Below are positions 1-8,422 of a stretch of DNA of 22,565 nucleotides, piece by piece (position 1 is the first letter of the stretch; every line of letters begins with the position of its first letter). The stretch is taken from the NCBI GenBank assembly GCA_039818825.1, contig JBCBTD010000064.1, positions 1-22,565 of the forward strand, given 5' to 3'. The notes below the pieces were generated by a model, which was given only the letters and a program-made list of their open reading frames with translations, ran no database searches and was not told the origin of the DNA. A program made the translations under genes and the position numbers. The DNA is from JBCBTD01 sp039818825. Lineage in GTDB: Bacteria; Pseudomonadota; Alphaproteobacteria; Geminicoccales; Geminicoccaceae.

Positions 1-260
1 CCAGCGGCGCCGGGCCGTTGCAGCACCACGTTGGCGTGTACGGCTTTCGCCGCGATGCCTTGGAGCGGTTCTGCGATCTGGAGCCCAGTCCGCTTGAGCG
101 CCGCGAGCGCCTCGAGCAACTGCGCGCATTGGAAGCTGGGATGCGGATCGGCGTCCGCGCGGTTCCCGCCGCGCCCCCAGGCATCGACACCGACGACGAT
201 CTGGAGGAGGTGCGGCGCCGATTCGGGGACCGGCCGACGCCGCCGGAGGGATCGCGATGA
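1..260 (+). CDS. kdsB: 3-deoxy-manno-octulosonate cytidylyltransferase, C-terminal part
   Basis: This is the last ~86 residues of a gene that begins before the window; the reading frame is open from base 3. KdsB activates KDO with CTP to make CMP-KDO for lipopolysaccharide synthesis in the cytoplasm. The visible part carries the family's C-terminal signature: HHVGVYGFRR, then SPLERRERLEQLRALE, the GMRIGV stretch, and the final PPGIDTDDDLEEVRR. These are collinear with the KdsB ending. Its TGA stop overlaps the ATG of the next gene (ATGA), so translation of pheA is probably coupled to it. The kdsB-pheA arrangement is, from memory, common in alphaproteobacteria. The assignment is firm although the catalytic N-terminal half is out of view. 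Confidence 0.93.
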   Translation, partial: SGAGPLQHHVGVYGFRRDALERFCDLEPSPLERRERLEQLRALEAGMRIGVRAVPAAPPGIDTDDDLEEVRRRFGDRPTPPEGSR

Positions 261-1105
261 GCCCGCTGCGAACGGTCCGCAGCGTCGCCTTCCAGGGGCA
301 CCCGGGCGCTTACAGCCATCTCGCGTGTCGACGCACGTTCCCCGATGCCGAGGCGGTTGCGTGCGCTTCGTTCGAGGATGCGTTTGCGGCGGTGCGTGAG
401 CACAGAACCGACCTGGCGATGATCCCGATCGAGAATTCGGTCGCCGGGCGGGTCGCCGACATCCATCAGCTGATGCCCGGCGGCAAGCTCCACATCGTCG
501 GCGAGACCTTCCTCCGGGTGAACCACCAGCTCCTCGCCCCGCCCGGCACGCGACTGGCCGATCTCACCCACGTCCACAGCCACGAGCAGGCGCTGGGCCA
601 GTGCCGGTCCTACCTTCGGCGGCGAGGGTTGGAGCCGATGGTCCAGGCCGACACCGCGGGTGCCGCCCAGATGGTGGCGCGAACCAGGGTGCCGGGGCAC
701 GCCGCCATCGCGTCCAGTCTCGCCGCTGAGATCCACGGGCTGGACATCCTCGATGCCGGGATCGAGGACGCCGACCACAACACGACGCGCTTCGTCATCC
801 TCGCGACCGAGTCGTGGACGCCGGAGCCGGGCGACGGCGCCGTGATCACCACCTTCGTGTTCCGGGTCCGGAACGTGCCTGCGTCGCTCTACAAGGCGCT
901 CGGCGGCTTTGCCACCAACGGCATCAACATGACGAAGCTCGAAAGCTACGTGGAGCCCGACTTCAATCAGGCCTTCTTTTACGCCGACGTGATCGGCCAT
1001 CCGGCCGACCGGCCATTGGCCAACGCGCTGGAGGAGCTGGCGTTTTTTTCAGACGAACTGCGGTTGCTCGGCACCTACGCCGCCCATGCGTTCCGCGGGC
1101 TTTGA
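257..1105 (+). CDS. pheA: Prephenate dehydratase with ACT domain
   Basis: The 282-residue monofunctional enzyme decarboxylates and dehydrates prephenate to phenylpyruvate, the committed step to phenylalanine. The catalytic domain covers about residues 7-180: AFQGHPGAYS at 11-20, IPIENS at 56-61, and the TTRF motif at 176-179 that holds the catalytic threonine. A C-terminal ACT domain (about 196-275) should bind phenylalanine for feedback inhibition; it has the NMTKLESY version of the usual ESRP region, as in alphaproteobacterial enzymes. There is no chorismate mutase domain, unlike the enterobacterial fusion. The ATG overlaps the kdsB stop by 4 bp and is the only start that gives a normal N-terminus. 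The next gene is convergent, only 24 bp away. Confidence 0.95.
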   Translation: MSPLRTVRSVAFQGHPGAYSHLACRRTFPDAEAVACASFEDAFAAVREHRTDLAMIPIENSVAGRVADIHQLMPGGKLHIVGETFLRVNHQLLAPPGTRLADLTHVHSHEQALGQCRSYLRRRGLEPMVQADTAGAAQMVARTRVPGHAAIASSLAAEIHGLDILDAGIEDADHNTTRFVILATESWTPEPGDGAVITTFVFRVRNVPASLYKALGGFATNGINMTKLESYVEPDFNQAFFYADVIGHPADRPLANALEELAFFSDELRLLGTYAAHAFRGL

Positions 1106-1138
1106 GCGGCCTCGGGGCGGCTGGGCGGTTCAGGCCGC
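1106..1138. terminator. Hairpin between convergent pheA and aminotransferase stops
   Basis: A 7-bp perfect inverted repeat (GCGGCCT at 1106-1112, AGGCCGC at 1132-1138) spans the short gap between two convergent genes and touches the aminotransferase stop codon. The loop is 19 nt and GC-rich, and no T-tract follows on either strand, so intrinsic termination is only a possibility. Confidence 0.3.
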
Positions 1139-2329
1139 GTGGAGCGCCGCGGCGACGTCCGCGAACGCCGGCAGCGCCCGATCGATGGTGGCTGCCTCGG
1201 CGGTGAGGCAGATGCGGAACCAGCCCGGCGCTTCCATCACACTGCCCGGCATGACGAAGACGTCCCGGTCGGCAAGCGCATTCCAGAAGCGATCCTCGTC
1301 GCCGGTCGGCGCCTGCGCGAAGACGTAGAACGTGCCTTCCGGCTCCAACGCGACGTAGCCTGCTTGGTGCAGACCGTCGACCACGCGCCGACGCTTGGCG
1401 TGCAGCGCGTCGAGATCGATGCTGAGGTCCTCGAGGTCGGGCAGCGCGTGCTGCATCAGCGCGTTCGGAAAGGCCCAACCGAGGCCGACTTGGGCACCGA
1501 AGACCGAGGCGCGCAGTGCATCTCGGTCGGCGTCGGGCATCAGCGGGCCGATGGCGAGGTAGCCGAGGCGCTGTCCTGGTGCCAGCAGCACCTTGCCATA
1601 GCTGTAGGCGATCAGGGTCCACGGGTAGACCGCGGCGGGGCTGGTGAACGCCCGTTCGTCGAAGCGCAGCCGCCGATAGGGCTCGTCGGACAAGATGAAC
1701 AGGCGGTGGCCGAGTCGCCGCGAGGCGCGCTCCAGGAGGTTCGCCAAGTCTTGGAGATGGCCGCGGTCGTAGATGCGGCCCGTCGGGTTGTGCGGGGTGT
1801 TGACGATCACCAGCCGCGTCCGCGGGCCGATCGCCGCTTCGATGGCATCCAAATCGAGGTCGAAGGTCTCTTCCTGCAGGGGAACCTTCACCGGCACGGC
1901 GCTGCCGGCCCGCAGCATCGACTCGTAGCAGAACCAGGGTGGCAGCGAGAACACCGCCTCGTCACCCGGGTCCAAGAGCATATGGAAGGCGACCGCGATG
2001 GCGCCGAAAGCGCCGCTGGTCAGCGCCAGATCGGCGGGCTCGAAAGGCAGGTCCAGTTCGCGGCTCAGGCGCTTCGCGAGGAAAGCCTGCGGCTCCGGTT
2101 CCGTCGCCTTGTAGGCGAACCAGTCATGTCGCTGCGGGACCGCGTGGCGGCCGAGGGCGGCGACGAGACCAGGCAGCGGCATCTCGTGCGGGTTGCCGAA
2201 GGTAAAGTCGCAGATGCCGGGTTGACCACGCCGTTCGCTGTAGCGGCTGGCGAAGTGAAACCGCCGAATGCGTTCCATGCCGGCCGCAGCGGCACGCGCT
2301 CGCTCGGCAACGAAGGCCATCGGCTGCAT
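1130..2329 (-). CDS. PLP-dependent class I/II aminotransferase
   Basis: The 399-residue protein is a fold-type I aminotransferase of the aspartate-aminotransferase superfamily. Visible landmarks are NPTG at 181-184, SDEPY at 214-218 (Asp and Tyr contacting PLP) and the Schiff-base lysine K246 in YSYGKVLLAPGQR. The WFRICLT segment near the C-terminus carries the arginine expected to bind the substrate carboxylate. The substrate cannot be read from sequence. It lies 84 bp downstream of HMG-CoA lyase on the same strand. A role in branched-chain or other amino-acid deamination feeding the liu pathway is therefore possible, but a separate transcription unit is equally so, because a hairpin sits in the gap. 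ATGs at 2329 and 2320 are both usable; the longer one is given. Confidence 0.88.
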   Translation of the reverse strand: MQPMAFVAERARAAAAGMERIRRFHFASRYSERRGQPGICDFTFGNPHEMPLPGLVAALGRHAVPQRHDWFAYKATEPEPQAFLAKRLSRELDLPFEPADLALTSGAFGAIAVAFHMLLDPGDEAVFSLPPWFCYESMLRAGSAVPVKVPLQEETFDLDLDAIEAAIGPRTRLVIVNTPHNPTGRIYDRGHLQDLANLLERASRRLGHRLFILSDEPYRRLRFDERAFTSPAAVYPWTLIAYSYGKVLLAPGQRLGYLAIGPLMPDADRDALRASVFGAQVGLGWAFPNALMQHALPDLEDLSIDLDALHAKRRRVVDGLHQAGYVALEPEGTFYVFAQAPTGDEDRFWNALADRDVFVMPGSVMEAPGWFRICLTAEAATIDRALPAFADVAAALHAA

Positions 2330-2371
2330 CCCCCATGCACCAGTTGGTCGTCGGGCCTGTACGCTGCCAGC

Positions 2372-2395
2372 CGCGCTACCGCAACCGATAGCGCG
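2372..2395. terminator. Intercistronic hairpin below HMG-CoA lyase
   Basis: A perfect 7-bp inverted repeat (CGCGCTA at 2372-2378, TAGCGCG at 2389-2395) with a 10-nt loop lies in the 84-bp gap between the lyase stop and the aminotransferase start. It has no T-tract in the direction of transcription. It could be an attenuating or processing hairpin that separates the aminotransferase from the liu-type operon. Confidence 0.3.
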
Positions 2396-2413
2396 ATTTG
2401 CCGAGCGGGCCGA

Positions 2414-3319
2414 TCAACGTTTGTCCGTAGCTCCGAGCGCTCGGGCGACCCGGCTTTCGCTCGGTCGGCCGAGCGCGGCGCAGAGGTCGCTCCCGGCCCG
2501 CGCCAGGGCTTCCAGGTCGATGCCCGTCCGAACGCCCATGCCATCGAGCATGAAGACGAGGTCCTCGCTGGCGAGGTTGCCGGCGGCACCCGGCGCGTAA
2601 GGGCAACCGCCGAGGCCTGCGACCGAGGCATCGACGACGGTGACGCCGCCATCGAGGGCGGTGAGCGCATTCACCAATGCCTGCCCGTAGGTGTCGTGGC
2701 CATGCCAGGCGAGCTTGCCGATCGGCACGGCATGGCCGACCTCGGCGAGCAGCGCCCTCGTGTCTCGTGGTGTGGCTCGGCCGATGGTGTCGCCGAGTGA
2801 CAGCTCGTCGGCACCGGCCGCCATCAGCCGTGCGCCCAAGCGCGCGGCGACGGTCGGGGCGATCGGGCCTTCGTAGGGACAAGCGACGACGCAGGACAGA
2901 TAGGCGCGCACGAAGCGGCCGGCCGCTTTGACCGCACCGATGACCTTTTCCAAGCGCTGGATCGACACATCGATGCTGGCGTTGACGTTCCGCTTCGAGA
3001 ACGTCTCGGAGCACGCCGCGAAAACCGCGATCTCGGCCGTACCGCTCGCCAAGGCGGTGTCGAGGCCAGCAGTATTCGGCACCAGCACGCCGAGGCGGGC
3101 ACGGGTGGGCGGCAGGCTGCGAACGACGGCCTCCGTATCGGCCATCTGCGGCACCCAGCGCGGAGAGACGAAGCTTCCGACCTCGATGCGGGGGCACCCA
3201 GCGTCGTCGAGCCCGCGGATCAAACGAAGTTTGGCCGCCAGCGGCACCACCGCCGCTTCGTTCTGCAGGCCGTCGCGCGGCCCGACCTCGACCACGGTGA
3301 CCTCGGCGGGCGAGTTCAC
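2414..3319 (-). CDS. mvaB: Hydroxymethylglutaryl-CoA lyase
   Basis: The 301-residue TIM-barrel enzyme cleaves HMG-CoA to acetoacetate and acetyl-CoA, the last step of leucine catabolism (liuE in pseudomonads). Seen directly: VEVGPRDGLQNE at 10-21 with the Arg-Asp pair that binds metal and substrate, SFVSPRWVPQMAD at 49-61, the metal-ligand WHGHDTYGQ at 205-213, and the flexible loop GLGGCPYAPGA at 235-245 with the catalytic cysteine C239. Length and motif order are those of bacterial HMG-CoA lyases, as opposed to isopropylmalate or citramalate synthases. It starts with GTG, whose bases overlap the stop of the carboxylase subunit upstream (GTGA), implying coupled translation. Confidence 0.95.
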   Translation of the reverse strand: MNSPAEVTVVEVGPRDGLQNEAAVVPLAAKLRLIRGLDDAGCPRIEVGSFVSPRWVPQMADTEAVVRSLPPTRARLGVLVPNTAGLDTALASGTAEIAVFAACSETFSKRNVNASIDVSIQRLEKVIGAVKAAGRFVRAYLSCVVACPYEGPIAPTVAARLGARLMAAGADELSLGDTIGRATPRDTRALLAEVGHAVPIGKLAWHGHDTYGQALVNALTALDGGVTVVDASVAGLGGCPYAPGAAGNLASEDLVFMLDGMGVRTGIDLEALARAGSDLCAALGRPSESRVARALGATDKR

Positions 3320-5346
3320 GAGTGATCTGCCGGGGCTTCGCCAACGACGACCAGCGGGTCGCCTTCGGCAACCTGAGCGCCTGCCGACACGTCGACCATC
3401 ATTACGGTTCCATCGGCTTCCGCGGTCACGCGATGCTCCATCTTCATCGCCTCGAGCTTGAGCAGTGTTTGGCCACGGCTGACGACCTCGCCGACGTGCA
3501 CCGCGACCTCGACGACCCGTCCGGGCATCGGCGCGCGGCTCACGCCGTCAGCGGCCGTTTCGTCGGCACCAGATGCGGCCGCGGCGACTCGGCGGAGTGC
3601 TACGTCTGCTGCTGCCATCGCGACCAAGCGGCCGTCGCCATCGCGGACGACCAGCCCTTCGACCCGACGGCCGGCGACGTCGATGGCGTAGAACGGCGGC
3701 CGGGCCGAGATGATCAGGAGCGTCGTCGGCGCGCCGTCGCGGATGACGGACCAAGCACTGGTGCCGCCGACGTCGGCATCGATCGTCCGGACCACCGTAG
3801 CGTCGATGGCCGCGTCGCCTGCTCCGAGCCGCACGACTTGGGCGGCCGGCGCGCCGACACGGAAGCCGTCCACCTCTGCCCACGGCGCGTGCGGGTCGCC
3901 GGCGACTGCCGCATGAGTTGCCGCACGCTCGCGGCGCTCGGCCAATCGGTCCGCCACCGCCAGCAGGACGGCATCGTCCAGGAGGCCGGCCGATGGGTGG
4001 TGCCCGACACGTTCGAGATAGCCCGTGTCGACGTGGTTGGCGGCGACGGCTGGATCAGCAAGCACAGCGCGGAGATAGCTGCGGTTGGTCGTCGGGCCGA
4101 CCACCCGGGTCGCGGCTAGGCCCTGGTCGAGGCGGGCGATCGCTCGTGCCCGGTTCTCACCGTGGGCGACCAGCTTCGCCAGCATCGGATCGTAGTCGAG
4201 CCCGACGACGTCACCCGCGGCGACGCCGGTGTCGACGCGCAAGGCGGCGCTGGCCTCGGGCCATTGGACGACGTGCAGCCGCCCGGTGGAAGGGATGAAA
4301 CCCCGGGCCGGGTCCTCGGCATAGAGCCGGGCCTCGACGGCGTGGCCGTTCAGCTGGAGGTCGTGCTGGCCGAACGGTAGCGGTTCACCGGTGGCGATGC
4401 GGAGCTGCCATTCTACGAGGTCGAGGCCCGTGACCATCTCCGTGACGGGGTGTTCGACTTGGAGACGTGTGTTCATCTCGATGAACCACGGCGCGCCGTC
4501 AGCCCACAGGAACTCGACGGTGCCGGCGCCGACATAGTCGACGGCCTCCGCCGCCCGAACGGCAGCTGCGCCGAGCAGCTCGCGCGCTGCCGCGTCCAAG
4601 GTCGGCGAGGGCGCTTCTTCGATGACCTTCTGATGGCGCCGTTGCAGCGTGCACTCGCGCTCGAACAGGAACAGGGTTCGGCCGTGGCTGTCGGCGAGGA
4701 TCTGGGCTTCGATGTGCCGCGGGCGTTCGAGGAAGCGCTCCAAGAGCAACCGGCCGTCGCCGAACGCGCGCTCGGCCTCGCCACGCGCGCCGGCCAGCGC
4801 CTCCGCCAGTGAGTCGGCGTCCGTGGCCACGCGCATACCCTTGCCGCCGCCGCCGGCCGCGGCCTTCACCAGCAGCGGAAAGCCGATCTCTTCGGCTGCC
4901 GCAGCCAGCGCCGCGGCGTCTTGATCTTGGCCCTGATATCCCGGCACGCACGGCACGGCGGCGGCCGTCATGATCCGCTTCGCCTCATCCTTGGCGCCCA
5001 TGGCCCGGATCGCCGCCGGCGACGGCCCGACGAACGTGATGTCCGCCGCCGCGCACGCTTCGGCGAACGCGGCGTTCTCGGCGAGAAAGCCGTAGCCCGG
5101 GTGGATGGCGTCGGCGCCCGCGCCAATCGCGGCGGCGACCACCCGCTCGATGTCCAAGTAGCTAGCGGTGGCCGGTGCTGGACCCAGCCGCACCGCCCGG
5201 TCGGCGATGCGGACATGGAGCGCGCCCGCGTCCGCATCCGAATGGACAGCGACCGTCTCGATGCCCAGCCGACGGCAAGTGCGCGCGATCCGACATGCGA
5301 TCTCGCCGCGATTGGCGATCAGGAGTCGCCGAAACACCGCCGTCAC
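3316..5346 (-). CDS. mccA: Methylcrotonyl-CoA carboxylase, biotin carboxylase/biotin carrier subunit
   Basis: The 676-residue alpha subunit (LiuD-like) carboxylates its own biotin with ATP and bicarbonate, then hands the carboxyl group to the beta subunit, converting 3-methylcrotonyl-CoA to 3-methylglutaconyl-CoA. The N-terminal biotin carboxylase domain shows LLIANRGEIA at 8-17, the ATP-grasp glycine loop KAAAGGGGKGM at 161-171 and EMNTRLQVEHP at 290-300. The C-terminal biotinyl domain carries EAMKM with the biotinylated lysine at K635. The same architecture occurs in propionyl- and geranyl-CoA carboxylases; the neighbours (LiuB-, LiuC- and LiuE-like) decide for methylcrotonyl-CoA. It starts with GTG and overlaps genes on both sides by 4 bp. 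Confidence 0.92.
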   Translation of the reverse strand: MTAVFRRLLIANRGEIACRIARTCRRLGIETVAVHSDADAGALHVRIADRAVRLGPAPATASYLDIERVVAAAIGAGADAIHPGYGFLAENAAFAEACAAADITFVGPSPAAIRAMGAKDEAKRIMTAAAVPCVPGYQGQDQDAAALAAAAEEIGFPLLVKAAAGGGGKGMRVATDADSLAEALAGARGEAERAFGDGRLLLERFLERPRHIEAQILADSHGRTLFLFERECTLQRRHQKVIEEAPSPTLDAAARELLGAAAVRAAEAVDYVGAGTVEFLWADGAPWFIEMNTRLQVEHPVTEMVTGLDLVEWQLRIATGEPLPFGQHDLQLNGHAVEARLYAEDPARGFIPSTGRLHVVQWPEASAALRVDTGVAAGDVVGLDYDPMLAKLVAHGENRARAIARLDQGLAATRVVGPTTNRSYLRAVLADPAVAANHVDTGYLERVGHHPSAGLLDDAVLLAVADRLAERRERAATHAAVAGDPHAPWAEVDGFRVGAPAAQVVRLGAGDAAIDATVVRTIDADVGGTSAWSVIRDGAPTTLLIISARPPFYAIDVAGRRVEGLVVRDGDGRLVAMAAADVALRRVAAAASGADETAADGVSRAPMPGRVVEVAVHVGEVVSRGQTLLKLEAMKMEHRVTAEADGTVMMVDVSAGAQVAEGDPLVVVGEAPADHS

Positions 5347-6128
5347 GTCCAGTCGGGCGGGCGCTTCTCGAGAAACGCCGAAAGGCCTTCCCGCGCTTCT
5401 GCACCTGCCCGCACGCGGGCGATCAGGTGGGTGGCTTCGTCCAGCCGGGCGTCGTCTGCAGGATCGTTGGCAAGCGTTTCGACCAGGCGCTTCGCCTCGG
5501 TCAAAGCACCTGGCGCACCTTTGCGCAGATCGTCGACGACGGTGGCGACGGCCCCATCCAGCGCAGCGGCGGGCACGACGTCGTGAACCAGGCCGAGCGA
5601 CTGAGCGCGGGCGGCGCTGATTCGCTCGCCCGTGAGAAAAAGGCGCCGGGCGGCTCGTGCGCCGACGGCACGGACGACGAACAGGCCGATCACGGCCGGC
5701 ACGATGCCCAGCCGGACTTCGGTCGTGCCGAACACTGCCTCGTCCGCGGCGATGGCAACGTCACAGGCGCAAACGAGGCCGACGGCGCCGCCAAGTGCGG
5801 CGCCATTGACCCGCGCGACCGTCGGCTTGGCCAGCTGGTCCAGGGTCGAAAGGAGCTTGGCCAGGGCCTCCGCCTCGGCCACGTTCTCGACCTCGCCGTA
5901 GGTGCCGGCGCGACGCATCCAGCCGATGTCGGCGCCCGCTGAGAAGCTGGCTCCGGTCGCCGCCAGCACGACGATCCGCACGGCGTCATCCGCCTCGGCC
6001 GCCTCCAACGCGTGGGTCAGTTCTGCGATCAGCCGCTCGTCGAACGCATTGTGGACGGCCGGCCGGTCGAGGGTCAGCGTCCGCACGCCACGGTCGTCGT
6101 CGGCGATGGTCACGAGGCTGGTGCCCAT
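5343..6128 (-). CDS. liuC: Methylglutaconyl-CoA hydratase (enoyl-CoA hydratase family)
   Basis: The 261-residue crotonase-fold protein probably hydrates 3-methylglutaconyl-CoA to HMG-CoA. The oxyanion-hole region SFSAGADIGWM is at 61-71, the second glycine-rich oxyanion segment NGAALGGAVGL at 108-118, and a candidate catalytic glutamate is E137 in TTEVRLGIVPAVIG, a segment that closely resembles Pseudomonas LiuC. The frame stays open far upstream into the neighbouring gene, but homology begins at the ATG at 6128. That ATG is preceded by AGGAG (6134-6138), which overlaps the TAG stop of the upstream mccB gene. The downstream end overlaps mccA by 4 bp. It sits between the two carboxylase subunits, the usual place in liu operons. 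Confidence 0.9.
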   Translation of the reverse strand: MGTSLVTIADDDRGVRTLTLDRPAVHNAFDERLIAELTHALEAAEADDAVRIVVLAATGASFSAGADIGWMRRAGTYGEVENVAEAEALAKLLSTLDQLAKPTVARVNGAALGGAVGLVCACDVAIAADEAVFGTTEVRLGIVPAVIGLFVVRAVGARAARRLFLTGERISAARAQSLGLVHDVVPAAALDGAVATVVDDLRKGAPGALTEAKRLVETLANDPADDARLDEATHLIARVRAGAEAREGLSAFLEKRPPDWT

Positions 6129-6136
6129 GGTGTCTC

Positions 6137-7744
6137 CTACATCCGGAACACGCCGAATCGCGTCGGCTCGATGGGCCGCTCCAAGGCCGCGGCCAGCCCC
6201 AGGGCCACGACCCGGCGGGTGTCGGCCGGATCGATGACGCCGTCGTCCCAGAGCCGCGCCGTGGCGTAGTAGGGGTGGCCCTGGATCTCGTACTGCTCGC
6301 GGATCGGCGCCTTGAAGGCCGTCTCGTCGGCTGCACTCCACGGCTCGCCGCGGGCTTCGGCGTTGTCGCGGCGCACCTGTGCAAGGACGCTCGCTGCCTG
6401 CTCGCCGCCCATCACGGAGATCCTGGCGTTGGGCCAGGTCCAGAGGAACCGGGGGCCGAAAGCGCGGCCGCACATGCCGTAGTTGCCGGCGCCGAAGCTG
6501 CCGCCGACGATGACGGTCAGCTTGGGCACGGCGGCGCACGAGACGGCGGTGACCAGCTTGGCGCCGTCCTTGGCGATCCCGCCATGTTCGTAGGCGCGCC
6601 CGACCATGAAGCCGGTGATGTTCTGCAGGAACAAGAGCGGGATCCGGCGCTGGCAGCAAAGCTCGACGAAGTGCGCGCCCTTCAGGGCGCTCTCGCCGAA
6701 CAGCACGCCATTGTTGGCAAGGATGCCGACCGGGTAGCCCCAGAGGTGGGCGAACGCGCAGACCAAGGTCGTGCCGTAGCGGTGCTTGAACTCGTCGAAG
6801 TCGGAGGCGTCGACGAGGCGGGCGATCAGCTCGCGGACGTCGTAGGTTTCGCGGGGGTCGGCCGGAACCACGCCGGCGAGTTCGGCAGGATCGTAGCGCG
6901 GCGGCAACGGCTCACGCCGGGCGAGGGCGGTGGGTATTCTCGGGCCGAGGCCGCCGACGATCCCGCGGGCGATCTCCAAGGCGTGGAGGTCGTTTTCTGC
7001 CAGATGATCGGCGACGCCGGAGAGCCGAGTGTGAACGTCGCCACCGCCGAGGGCCTCGGCGGTGACGTCTTCGCCGGTGGCCGCTTTGACCAGTGGCGGA
7101 CCGCCTAGGAAGATCGTCCCTTGGTCGCGGACGATCACCGCCTCGTCGGCCATCGCCGGGACGTAGGCACCGCCCGCCGTGCACGAGCCCATGACGACGG
7201 CGACCTGAGCGATGCCGGCGGCCGACATCGTCGCCTGGTTGAAGAAGATCCGGCCGAAGTGGTCGCGATCGGGGAACACCTCGTCCTGGTTGGGCAAGTT
7301 GGCGCCGCCGCTGTCGACCAGATAGACGCACGGCAGGCCATTCTGCTGGGCGATCTCCTGGGCGCGCAGGTGCTTCTTCACGGTCAGGGGATAGTAGGTG
7401 CCGCCTTTCACCGTCGCGTCGTTGGCGACCACCACGCACGGACGGCCGTGGATCGGGCCGATGCCGGTGATCAGCCCGGCCGCCGGGATCGGCTCGTCGT
7501 AGACGTCCTGGGCGGCGAGCGGCGAGAACTCGACCAAGGGTGCGCCGGGGTCGATCAGCCGGTCGATCCGCTCGCGTGGCAGGAGCTTGCCGCGGGCGAC
7601 GTGACGTTCCCGCGCCGGCGCCGGGCCGCCTAGCGCGGTCGCAGCCAAGCGCTCGCGGAGGTCGACGACAAGCGCGCCCATCGCCTTGGCGTTGGCCTGG
7701 AACCCTTCGTCAGCCGTCCGTACACGGCTCTCCCAGACCGGCAT
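6137..7744 (-). CDS. mccB: Methylcrotonyl-CoA carboxylase, carboxyltransferase subunit
   Basis: The 535-residue beta subunit (LiuB-like) moves the carboxyl group from biotin to 3-methylcrotonyl-CoA. It is full length and very close to known MCC beta subunits: ARGKLLPRERIDRL at 50-63, ANDATVKGGTYYPLTVKKHL at 107-126, DSGGANLPNQDEVFPDRDHF at 144-163 and MGSCTAGGAYVPAMADE at 185-201. These stretches are typical of MCC rather than propionyl-CoA carboxylase. The frame extends to a TTG at 7759, but the ATG at 7744 is preferred because it has GAGG six bases upstream and matches the family N-terminus. It is the first gene of the operon. The operon promoter must lie within or beside the cyclase remnant on the other strand; no clear -35/-10 pair was recognised. 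Confidence 0.94.
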   Translation of the reverse strand: MPVWESRVRTADEGFQANAKAMGALVVDLRERLAATALGGPAPARERHVARGKLLPRERIDRLIDPGAPLVEFSPLAAQDVYDEPIPAAGLITGIGPIHGRPCVVVANDATVKGGTYYPLTVKKHLRAQEIAQQNGLPCVYLVDSGGANLPNQDEVFPDRDHFGRIFFNQATMSAAGIAQVAVVMGSCTAGGAYVPAMADEAVIVRDQGTIFLGGPPLVKAATGEDVTAEALGGGDVHTRLSGVADHLAENDLHALEIARGIVGGLGPRIPTALARREPLPPRYDPAELAGVVPADPRETYDVRELIARLVDASDFDEFKHRYGTTLVCAFAHLWGYPVGILANNGVLFGESALKGAHFVELCCQRRIPLLFLQNITGFMVGRAYEHGGIAKDGAKLVTAVSCAAVPKLTVIVGGSFGAGNYGMCGRAFGPRFLWTWPNARISVMGGEQAASVLAQVRRDNAEARGEPWSAADETAFKAPIREQYEIQGHPYYATARLWDDGVIDPADTRRVVALGLAAALERPIEPTRFGVFRM

Positions 7745-7768
7745 CGCCAACCTCGCCAACTCGTTGGC

Positions 7769-8089
7769 TTGGAGCTAGCAGGAACCGACGAGGATGGGAA
7801 CGTCGGTCGAGGGTCGTTCATCGTGACGGCGACGAAGAACACGGCGAGCCTGCGCGACCGGCTGATCGACGAACGGCTGGAGTTCACGGTGCTCGGCGAC
7901 TCGGTCAACGTCGCCGCCCGCTTGCAGGAGGTCGCCAAGGAACGGGATCTGTCGCTCGTGGTCAGCGATGCCTTGCTGCGCCGAGCCGGTGGTGCGGCCG
8001 ATCCGGCCTTCGCGGGTCTTCCCGTCGATCGAGTCCGCGGCCGCCGAGGCGAACTGGCCTTGTTCGCGCTGGCCTCGCGGCCCGCGTGA
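7769..8089 (+). pseudogene. Truncated class III adenylate/guanylate cyclase (3' remnant)
   Basis: The reading frame encodes the C-terminal end of a class III nucleotide cyclase catalytic domain. RLEFTVLGDSVNVAARLQEV (about residues 36-55 of the frame) is the family's hallmark GD-VNVAARL block. It is followed by LSLVVSDALLRR and a closing PVDRVRGRRGELALFAL, the usual end of such proteins. Upstream of about residue 30 nothing matches: the metal-binding aspartates and the first half of the domain are missing, and no start codon with a ribosome site is seen. The fragment begins about where the divergent mccB gene starts. It is most likely a dead remnant left by a deletion or rearrangement. A role as a small standalone protein is unlikely. 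Confidence 0.75.
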
Positions 8090-8101
8090 GCGGGCAGGCG
8101 G

Positions 8102-8365
8102 TCAGCTGCCGGCGAGACGGGCGAGGGCGCGAAGGCCGCGCGACGGCCGTGGGCCGGCGGTAACGTCGGCCTGGGTCATGGCGAGCCCATCGACCTCGGC
8201 CTGGTCGATACCGAACTCGCGCAACTCACCGGTGCTGTAGGTGCGGAGCTCGACGCGCGTGCGGGCGCGGACCCGCTCCCAGTCGACGGCGTGGTCGAAG
8301 GCGCGGCAGAAGGCGGAGCCGCCGGCTTGGCGGAGCGCTTGGGCAGTCAACGAGGTCGGCGTCAT
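8102..8365 (-). CDS. DUF1127-domain small protein
   Basis: The 87-residue protein carries a DUF1127-like segment at about residues 28-62: a tryptophan (W29), the arginine-rich RVRARTRVEL (31-40), then YSTGELREFGIDQAEVDG (43-60). This is the RTRREL-xLSDREL-xDIGL pattern of the family. DUF1127 proteins are small, basic and abundant in alphaproteobacteria; some members have been tied to RNA or phosphate/stress regulation, but no function can be read here. The 25-residue tail after the domain is longer than in the shortest members. The ATG at 8365 is chosen over an upstream TTG at 8431, which lies within the palindromic operator candidate. It is convergent with the cyclase remnant 12 bp away. Confidence 0.7.
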   Translation of the reverse strand: MTPTSLTAQALRQAGGSAFCRAFDHAVDWERVRARTRVELRTYSTGELREFGIDQAEVDGLAMTQADVTAGPRPSRGLRALARLAGS

Positions 8366-8422
8366 GGTCTTCGTCCAAACAGGTCCATGCAACACATGGG
8401 GGCGGGCCGCCCTCGGCGAAAG

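Noticed and set aside
1139..2800. Long plus-strand open frame across the aminotransferase and HMG-CoA lyase genes
   Set aside because: It is antisense to two well-recognised genes, has no family motif and reflects the codon bias of GC-rich DNA.
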